A stretch of 38,572 nucleotides of DNA from JAENVU01 sp964544295 (GTDB taxonomy: Bacteria; Actinomycetota; Acidimicrobiia; IMCC26256; JAENVU01), in assembly GCA_964544295.1 (NCBI GenBank), contig CAZJBJ010000017.1:1-38572 (forward strand), written 5' to 3'. A program made the position numbers and the translations under genes. Shown in pieces: positions 33,205 to 38,572 of this stretch (positions within the stretch are counted from its first letter, which is position 1; every line of letters starts with the position of its first letter). The notes under the pieces are model-generated. The model saw nothing but the letters and a program-made list of their open reading frames with translations, was not told where the DNA came from and searched no databases.

Positions 33205-33211
33205 CCCGGCC

Positions 33212-33241
33212 GTGCTCCGACCGGGAACCCACGGACCATGA
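33212..33241 (+). CDS. Candidate nine-residue leader minigene coupled to the kinase
   Basis: GTG 33212 opens a nine-codon frame (VLRPGTHGP) whose TGA overlaps the ATG of the kinase gene (ATGA). The kinase has only a weak ribosome-binding site, so ribosomes finishing this minigene could restart on it. Expression is inferred from spacing alone. Confidence 0.3.
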   Translation: MLRPGTHGP

Positions 33242-34773
33242 CTCACGCACTCGGCATCGACGTGGGCACGACCAACGCCAAGGTCGCGCTCGTCGACGAC
33301 CACGGACGGTTGGTCGCGTCGGCGGCGCGTCCGATCGTGACCACGCGCGACGGTGAACGCGCCGAGCAGGACCCGGCCCGGATCTGGCAGGCCGTCGTCG
33401 ACGGTATCCATGAGGTGCTCGCCGCCGCCCCGGACGCCGCGGCCGACGTCGGCCACATCGGCATCGACAGCCAGTACTCGTCGACGGTGCCCGTCGACGC
33501 GGACGGCCAGGCCCTCGGGCCACTGGTGATGTGGCTCGACTCCCGAGGGACCGACCACTGCCTGGCGATCCTGGGGCGCGAGCCCGAGTCGTTCATGACG
33601 TTCATCGAACGTCAGGGCATCCCCCCGATCGGCGGTGGTCTGTCGCTCTCCCACATGCTCTGGATGCAACACGACCGGCCCGAACTCCACGAGTCCACCA
33701 CCGCCTACCTCGAGGTGATGGACTTCGTCGCCGCGCAACTCACGGGCGTGGTCGCGGCGAATCAGTGCACCCAGTTCGCGTCCCAACTCGTCGACAACCG
33801 CACCCTCGGGCTCACGACCTACGACGACGAGCTCGTCCGCATGAGCGGCATCGATGCCAGCCGGTTGCCGCCGCTGCGCCCGCTGACCGAACCCGTCGGC
33901 GTCGTGCGCCCCGACGTCGCCGAGCTCCTGGGCCTGCCCGCGGGGGTCGTGGTGCACGCCACGATCAACGACTCGCACGCCGGTGCGGTCGCGACCGGCG
34001 CTCGGCGACCGGACCGGGTCGGCCTCATGATCGGCACCACGTCGGTGATGCTCGACACGACCGACCACCACGGCACCGACCTCGATCACGAGGTGCTCTC
34101 GATGCCCAGCCCGTTCCCCGGCGAGTATCTCGTCTGGGCCGAGAACGGTCTCGGCGGCAAGGTCGTGGAGCACGTGCTCGGCACCATCGTCCACGCCCAC
34201 GACGAGCTCGGCGACCACTCCGCGCCCGATCAGTTCGCGCATCTCGACGCGCTGCTCGCCGCGGTGCCGGCCGGAAGCGGCGGCGCGATGTTCCTCCCCT
34301 GGCTGGCCGGGTCGCTGGCACCGAGCGCCAACGGCACGATGCGCGGCGGATTCCTCAACCTCTCCCTCGACACCGAGCGCCGCCACCTCGTCCGGGCCGT
34401 GGTCGAGGGGGTCGGCTTCAACCTCGGGTGGTTGCTGCCGATCGTCGAGGGCTTCTCCGGCCATCACGGCCAGCAAGTGGTCTTCGGGGGCGGCGCGGCG
34501 CGTTCTGCCCAGTGGGTCCAGACCCTGGCCGACATTCTCGACCGGCCCGTCAGCCCCGTCGCCGATCCGCATCAGATGATCGCCCGCGGCACCGCGCTCC
34601 TGGCGCTGGTCCGCGGGGGCGTGATCGCCGACACCGACCTCGACGGTCTGGTCGCGACCACCACGACCATCGATCCCCGGCCCGAGACGCGCGCCACCTA
34701 CGACCTGATGCAGACTCAGTTCATCGCCGCGTTCGAAGCGCTCACCCCCATCTCCGCCGCACTCAATTCCTGA
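33238..34773 (+). CDS. FGGY-family carbohydrate kinase
   Basis: A 511-residue FGGY kinase with both actin-like domains. GIDVGTTNAKVALVDDHG is the first phosphate loop, GHIGIDSQYSS and WLDSRGTDHC belong to the sugar site, TINDSHAGAVATGA carries the likely catalytic Asp245, MIGTTSVMLDTT is the second phosphate loop and VVFGGGAARSAQWVQTLADIL the adenosine motif. It phosphorylates a sugar or polyol; xylulokinase-like enzymes are the nearest by look, but FGGY substrates vary. Its ATG is overlapped by a possible leader minigene. It sits 19 bp before a PLP lyase gene, so its product could be that enzyme's substrate. Confidence 0.92.
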   Translation: MTHALGIDVGTTNAKVALVDDHGRLVASAARPIVTTRDGERAEQDPARIWQAVVDGIHEVLAAAPDAAADVGHIGIDSQYSSTVPVDADGQALGPLVMWLDSRGTDHCLAILGREPESFMTFIERQGIPPIGGGLSLSHMLWMQHDRPELHESTTAYLEVMDFVAAQLTGVVAANQCTQFASQLVDNRTLGLTTYDDELVRMSGIDASRLPPLRPLTEPVGVVRPDVAELLGLPAGVVVHATINDSHAGAVATGARRPDRVGLMIGTTSVMLDTTDHHGTDLDHEVLSMPSPFPGEYLVWAENGLGGKVVEHVLGTIVHAHDELGDHSAPDQFAHLDALLAAVPAGSGGAMFLPWLAGSLAPSANGTMRGGFLNLSLDTERRHLVRAVVEGVGFNLGWLLPIVEGFSGHHGQQVVFGGGAARSAQWVQTLADILDRPVSPVADPHQMIARGTALLALVRGGVIADTDLDGLVATTTTIDPRPETRATYDLMQTQFIAAFEALTPISAALNS

Positions 34774-34792
34774 CTCCGAGGAGCTCTCCGCC

Positions 34793-36193
34793 ATGGCCGC
34801 GTACCCCTACGCCGATCGATTCCCCGTCCTGCGGGGCATGCCGTCCGAAGGTCGCGACCGCAACGCCGTCATCGCGGAGCTGCGCGAGCTCGCGACCGCC
34901 GAGGACAAGACCTGGGAGACCGGCAAGTGCTCGGGCACGATGTACTGCGGCGATCATGACCACTACGACTTCATGAACGAAGTGTTCGGGCTCTACAGCC
35001 ACATGAACGTGCTCCAGCGCGACATGTGCCCGAGCGCGACCCGCTTCGAGGGCGAGATCATCGCCATGACCCTCGACCTCATGCACGGCGACCAGGCGCA
35101 GAGCGCGGACGACGGGCCCGTCGGTCTCATCACGTCGGGCGGTTCGGGGAGCATCCTCCACGCGGTGCTCGCCTACCGCGAGTGGGCGCAGAACGTGAAG
35201 GGCATCGCCCGCCCGAACATCATCAAGCCCGAGACCGCGCACCCCGCGTTCAACAAGGCGTGTCACCTCGTCGGCATCGAACTGCGCCAGGCGCCCATCG
35301 ACCCCGTCACCGCCCAGGCCGACGTCGGTGCGGTCGCGGACCTGATCGACGAGAACACCGCGGCACTCATCGGCTCCGCCTGCAACTACGGCTACGGCAC
35401 CATCGACCCGATCGCCGAGCTGGGTCAGCTCGCGCTCGACCGTGAGATCGGCCTGCACGTGGACGGGTGCCTCGGTGGGTTCATCCTGCCGTGGGGCGAG
35501 CAGCTCGGCTACGACATTCCCGCGTTCGACTTCCGGGTGCCGGGCGTGACGACCATCTCGGCCGACACGCACAAGTACGCCTACGGGTTGAAGGGCACGT
35601 CGGTGCTGCTCTTCCGCGACCACGCGCTGCGCAACGGCCAGTACTTCTACCTGACCGACTGGACCGGCGGGAAGTACTGCTCGCCGGGGATCGACGGGTC
35701 CCGCTCCGGGGGGCTGCTCGCCGCCACGTGGGCCGGCATGGTCTCGCTCGGGCGCGAGGGCTACCTGCGCTACGCGAAGGCGATCTTCGAGACCGCGTTC
35801 GCGATGCAGGACGCGGTGAAGGCCCACTCCGAGCTGCGGCTCATCGGATCGCCGACGTTCTGTTTCAGCTTCACGTCGGACGAGTTCGACATCTACCACG
35901 TCAACGATTTCATGCGGAAGCGGGGCTGGCGGTTCAACGGGCAGCAGTACCCGAACGCGATCCACATGGCCGTGACCCGGCCCCAGACTCAGAACGGTCT
36001 GGCCGACACGTTCGCCACCGACCTCGACGAAGCCGTCGCCTACGCGATCGAACACCGCGACGAAGCCGCGCAGAGCAGCGCCATCTACGGCGGCATCCCA
36101 GGCGGCCCGACCGCGGACGCGGCGACCTTCATCGAGGCGATCATGGCCTCGATGATGGACGAACAACAGGCGCTCCCCCCGCTCACTGCCTGA
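34793..36193 (+). CDS. Sphingosine-1-phosphate-lyase-like PLP enzyme (group II decarboxylase fold)
   Basis: A 466-residue PLP-dependent enzyme of the group II decarboxylase family, closest in motifs to sphingosine-1-phosphate lyase (DPL1/SPL). SGTMYCGDHDHYDFM and FEGEIIAMTLDLMHG match the N-terminal region, LITSGGSGSILHAV is the cofactor loop (Ser-Gly where lyases usually have Thr-Glu), LHVDGCLGGFILPW carries the PLP-binding Asp and SADTHKYAYGLKGTSVLLF the Schiff-base Lys261. Lyases of this kind split phosphorylated amino-alcohols into an aldehyde and phosphoethanolamine. GAGGAG lies 8 nt before ATG 34793. Tandem arrangement with a kinase suggests a kinase-lyase pair, though decarboxylase activity cannot be excluded. 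Confidence 0.85.
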   Translation: MAAYPYADRFPVLRGMPSEGRDRNAVIAELRELATAEDKTWETGKCSGTMYCGDHDHYDFMNEVFGLYSHMNVLQRDMCPSATRFEGEIIAMTLDLMHGDQAQSADDGPVGLITSGGSGSILHAVLAYREWAQNVKGIARPNIIKPETAHPAFNKACHLVGIELRQAPIDPVTAQADVGAVADLIDENTAALIGSACNYGYGTIDPIAELGQLALDREIGLHVDGCLGGFILPWGEQLGYDIPAFDFRVPGVTTISADTHKYAYGLKGTSVLLFRDHALRNGQYFYLTDWTGGKYCSPGIDGSRSGGLLAATWAGMVSLGREGYLRYAKAIFETAFAMQDAVKAHSELRLIGSPTFCFSFTSDEFDIYHVNDFMRKRGWRFNGQQYPNAIHMAVTRPQTQNGLADTFATDLDEAVAYAIEHRDEAAQSSAIYGGIPGGPTADAATFIEAIMASMMDEQQALPPLTA

Positions 36194-36264
36194 CCCAATC
36201 CCACTGGACTTCCCACTGGACTCTCCCGCCGGGCCTACGGCGGTCCCCGGGTCTCCCGACCCTG

Positions 36265-36318
36265 CCGACTTTTGAACGAAGTTGTACATCCGGTTGTACA
36301 ACTTCGTTCAGAAGTCGG
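36265..36318. terminator. 24-bp inverted repeat at convergent gene ends (possible bidirectional terminator)
   Basis: Two 24-nt arms (36265-36288 and 36295-36318) pair with one G-T wobble around the 6-nt loop TCCGGT. The core GTTGTACA/TGTACAAC is itself palindromic. There is no T-run after either arm. It lies between the ends of the PLP enzyme (+) and the phosphatase (-), so a transcription-stop role is plausible; a repeated palindromic element is the alternative. The rest of the 172-bp gap holds nothing I recognise. Confidence 0.6.
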
Positions 36319-36365
36319 GAGCGTCACGGCGTGAACTCGTCCGTGGCAACCCGTGAGCGGTTCGG

Positions 36366-36947
36366 TCAGCCTCGCGGTGGGGTCCAGTTCCAGCGGCGGA
36401 TGACGCGGTCGTCGTGTTCGCGGCCGAGGACCGAGATCGAGCCCGAGTCGAGGGCGAGGAGACGGCCGGCGGTCGGCGGCAGGCCCAACGCGACCGCGGT
36501 CAGGATGCGCAGCACGTGGGCGTGGGCGAAGACCACGACCCGCCCGTCCACCGCGGCACACCGGTCCAGCACAGTCGCCACCCGAGCTCCGACTCCGTCG
36601 ATCGCCTCACCGTCGGGGATCGGGTCGGCCCACACGCTCCAGCCGGGGATCTCCTCCCGGATCGCCGCGGTGGTGCGCCCCTCGTACACGCCGTAGTCCC
36701 ACTCGCGCAGGTCGTCGAGCACCACGGCGTCGGCGAATCCCGCGATCCGGGCGGTCTCGCGCGCCCGTGACAACGGGCTGGTAAACGCGGCGGCGAACTG
36801 CACCGCGTCGAGCGGGCGCACCAGCGCCGCGGCCTCCCGCCGGCCCGCGTTGGTGAGCGGGAGGTCGGTCCGACCGGTGTGCCGACGCGATTCGGACCAC
36901 TCCGTCGCGCCATGCCGGACGAGCCAGAGCTCGGACAGCGCGCTCAC
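36366..36947 (-). CDS. Histidine phosphatase family protein (phosphoglycerate-mutase-like)
   Basis: A 193-residue histidine phosphatase. The phosphohistidine motif is LWLVRHGATEWSES (Arg11, His12, Gly13), SPLSRARETARIAG is the second conserved block, LREWDYGVYEGRT carries the acid/base Glu and VVVFAHAHVLRIL the second His. It is close to the 2,3-bisphosphoglycerate-independent phosphatase and acid-phosphatase type rather than a true mutase. GTG 36947 overlaps the rpiA stop (GTGA). Being coupled to zwf and rpiA, it may dephosphorylate a sugar phosphate of the pentose phosphate pathway or limit its build-up (inference). Confidence 0.9.
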   Translation of the reverse strand: MSALSELWLVRHGATEWSESRRHTGRTDLPLTNAGRREAAALVRPLDAVQFAAAFTSPLSRARETARIAGFADAVVLDDLREWDYGVYEGRTTAAIREEIPGWSVWADPIPDGEAIDGVGARVATVLDRCAAVDGRVVVFAHAHVLRILTAVALGLPPTAGRLLALDSGSISVLGREHDDRVIRRWNWTPPRG

Positions 36948-37633
36948 GACCGGGTGCGGTGCTCCACGCCATCGGCACTGGCGACGATGAGGTCGGTCGC
37001 GAGTCCGAGGAACAGTCCGTGCTCGACGATCCCGGCGCGGCGGCTGAGCAGACCGGCGAGGCGAGCAGGATCGGCGATCGGCGGGAAGGCGCAGTCGAGA
37101 ATCCAGTTGCCCTCGTCGGTGACGTACTCCTGACCGCCACCGGCGCGCCGGACCGCGACGCCGGCACCCATGTCGTCGAGATAGTCGGCCTCGGGTTTCC
37201 AACCGAAGATCGCGACCTCGACGGGCAGCGCGACCCGCCCGCCGAGCTGCGCGGTGAGCTTGCTCTCGTCGACGACGATCACCTCGCGTGCACTCGCCTG
37301 GGCGACCATCTTCTCGCGCCACAGCGCGCCACCGCCGCCCTTGATCAGGTTGAAGTCGTCGTCGACCTCGTCGGCCCCGTCGATGGTGAGATCGATGTCG
37401 GGGTGTTCGGCGAGGGTGGTGATGGGAATCCCCGCGGCGCGGGCCTCGGCGTCACTGGCGACCGACGTCGGGATCCCGACGACCTCGGCCAGCTGACCGG
37501 CGGCGATGCGGGCACCGATGGCGCGGATGGCGTGCACTGCGGTGCTGCCCGTGCCGAGCCCGACGACCATGCCGGACTCGACCCACGATGCCGCGAGCTC
37601 ACCCGCGGCCTGCTTCTGCTCGTCTTGATTCAT
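36944..37633 (-). CDS. rpiA: Ribose-5-phosphate isomerase A
   Basis: A 229-residue RpiA, which interconverts ribose 5-phosphate and ribulose 5-phosphate in the cytoplasm. The phosphate-binding VVGLGTGSTAVHAI is near residue 24, LTIDGADEVDDDFNLIKGGGGALWREK holds the catalytic Asp and the Lys-Gly-Gly-Gly loop, and IVVDESKLTAQLG, PVEVAIFGW and DEGNWILDC are also typical. Length is normal. ATG 37633 overlaps the stop of zwf (ATGA) and its stop overlaps the phosphatase start, making a three-gene coupled set. Some actinobacteria use RpiB instead, so presence of RpiA linked to zwf is informative. Confidence 0.95.
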   Translation of the reverse strand: MNQDEQKQAAGELAASWVESGMVVGLGTGSTAVHAIRAIGARIAAGQLAEVVGIPTSVASDAEARAAGIPITTLAEHPDIDLTIDGADEVDDDFNLIKGGGGALWREKMVAQASAREVIVVDESKLTAQLGGRVALPVEVAIFGWKPEADYLDDMGAGVAVRRAGGGQEYVTDEGNWILDCAFPPIADPARLAGLLSRRAGIVEHGLFLGLATDLIVASADGVEHRTRS

Positions 37634-38572
37634 GACCGAGTCTGGCCTCCCCGTGCGATGACGACCGGATCGTGCCACCCGCCGTCCCGGGTGATCAGTC
37701 GGTCCGCTTCGGGCGGACCCCACGTCCCCGGGGCGTACGGGATGACCGGCGAGTGTCGGGTCAGGACCCGATCGACCACGCGCCAGGCCTGTTCCACACC
37801 GTCCTCCCGGGCGAAGAGCAACCCTTCACCCCGGATCGCGTCGCCCAACAAGCGTTCGTAGGGCGACATCTCGTCCGGGAAATTGTTGCAGAGCGAGAGC
37901 TCGCGCGACTCGCCGACCATCGCCTCGCCCGGGAGCTTGGCCCGGGCCCCGATGGCGATGACGATCTCGGGCGCGAACCGGAACCGCACGTAGTTGCCGT
38001 GGCCTTCGGCGACGTCACTATCGACGAAGACCTGTTGCGGCGGCGCGAGCAGTTCGACGTGCACCTCGGTGCACTTCACCGGCAGTTCCTTGCCGGCGCG
38101 GATGTACCAGGGCACGCCGGCCCAGCGCCACGAGTCGATGTGGAGCTTGCAGGCCGCGTAGGTCTCGACGTCCGAGTCCGACGCCACGCCCGGTTCGGCG
38201 CGGTACCCGGTGAACTGACCGCGCACCAGGTCGCGCGACGCCATGGTCTCGACCGCGGCGAACACCCGCTCCTTCGCGTCGCGCAGGGCGAAGTCGCCCA
38301 TGCCGAGCGGCGGCTCCATCGCGAGGAGCGCCATGATCTGGAAGAGGTGGTTCTGCACGACGTCTCGCAGCGCACCGACTTCCTCGTAGAACGCGCCGCG
38401 ACCCTGCACGCCGAAGTCCTCGGCCATGGTGATCTGCACGCTCGCGACGTAGTTGCGATTCCAGATCGGTTCGAGGAACGAGTTGGCGAACCGGAAGTAG
38501 AGGAGGTTCTGTACTTCCTCCTTGCCCAGGAAGTGGTCGATCCGGAAGACCCGCTCCTCGGGGAAGACCGAG
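37630..38572 (-). CDS. zwf: Glucose-6-phosphate 1-dehydrogenase (C-terminal part, cut by window edge)
   Basis: The last 313 or so codons of a glucose-6-phosphate dehydrogenase; the start lies right of the window. The visible part opens with the active-site motif VFRIDHFLGKE (catalytic His and substrate-binding Lys) and continues with NLLYFRFANSFLEPIWNRNYV, QITMAEDFGVQGRGAFYEEV, GALRDVVQNHLFQIMALLAMEPP and WAGVPWYIRAGKELPVKCTEV, all strongly conserved. The C-terminus is complete. It makes NADPH and 6-phosphogluconolactone as the entry to the oxidative pentose phosphate pathway. Its stop overlaps the rpiA start. Confidence 0.97.
   Translation of the reverse strand, partial: SVFPEERVFRIDHFLGKEEVQNLLYFRFANSFLEPIWNRNYVASVQITMAEDFGVQGRGAFYEEVGALRDVVQNHLFQIMALLAMEPPLGMGDFALRDAKERVFAAVETMASRDLVRGQFTGYRAEPGVASDSDVETYAACKLHIDSWRWAGVPWYIRAGKELPVKCTEVHVELLAPPQQVFVDSDVAEGHGNYVRFRFAPEIVIAIGARAKLPGEAMVGESRELSLCNNFPDEMSPYERLLGDAIRGEGLLFAREDGVEQAWRVVDRVLTRHSPVIPYAPGTWGPPEADRLITRDGGWHDPVVIARGGQTRS

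Noticed and set aside
31113..33239. Open frame of about 700 codons antisense to the large lipoprotein gene
   Set aside because: Low-complexity Arg/Val/Glu composition with no motif; the opposite strand has a signal peptide and good ribosome-binding site.
34763..36301. Open frame of about 510 codons on the minus strand opposite the PLP enzyme
   Set aside because: Its N-terminus is read from the inverted repeat at 36265-36318 and the remainder is an antisense shadow of conserved S1P-lyase motifs.

Overview
The window is GC-rich (roughly two-thirds G+C) chromosomal DNA packed with short-gap or overlapping genes, many GTG starts, repeated 4-nt stop/start overlaps (GTGA/ATGA) and many start codons that lie 6-8 nt after a TANNNT-like -10 hexamer (leaderless transcripts). 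Gene content (RDD, DUF2252, GAP/Sap-like, SulP, ACMSD-type amidohydrolases, MazEF-like pair) fits Actinomycetota, and I infer a free-living, probably aquatic Acidimicrobiia-like organism; the taxonomy is inference. No rRNA, tRNA, CRISPR array, phage or transposase gene was seen, and no stretch above about 170 bp lacks a gene.

Layout. 1-429 (-) is the start of a sulfatase. 504-2210 (-) is a SulP anion transporter, divergent from a GAP-type membrane protein. A K+-channel-like protein (-) is divergent from a + strand set: a protein with tandem 9-residue repeats, an RDD membrane protein and a DUF2252 protein (3759-6512). 6522-11466 (+) is a tightly packed set: class II aldolase, amidohydrolase, secreted GH5 endoglycoceramidase-like enzyme and AMP-forming acyl-CoA ligase. 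It runs tail to tail, with a 26-nt overlap, into a long minus-strand block (20971 down to 11441): GDSL-like hydrolase, membrane protein with a degenerate alkaline-phosphatase-like domain, amidohydrolase, beta-lactamase-fold esterase, lipoprotein esterase, type-B carboxylesterase and iron-type alcohol dehydrogenase. This looks like an ester/xenobiotic degradation block.

21069-24091 holds a methyltransferase (+), a putative Fe(II)/2OG oxygenase, a HAD hydrolase and a MazEF-like toxin-antitoxin pair (all -). 24185-36193 is the most unusual part: a VOC protein, a PmoA/DUF6807 protein split in frame by two copies of a palindrome-containing 90-bp repeat, an 887-residue fusion of a toroid-like domain with a glycosyltransferase, a minus-strand set of 2-hydroxyacid dehydrogenase, sugar isomerase and an atypical racemase-family protein, then a large predicted lipoprotein with a His/Asp-rich tail, an FGGY sugar kinase and a sphingosine-1-phosphate-lyase-like PLP enzyme. 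Together these suggest uptake-independent handling of an unusual carbohydrate or sugar conjugate, but no substrate can be named from sequence.

36366-38572 (-) is central metabolism: zwf (cut by the window edge), rpiA and a histidine phosphatase, each coupled by a 4-nt overlap. A near-perfect 24-bp inverted repeat sits at the convergent junction before it. The antitoxin is the only recognisable DNA-binding protein in the window.
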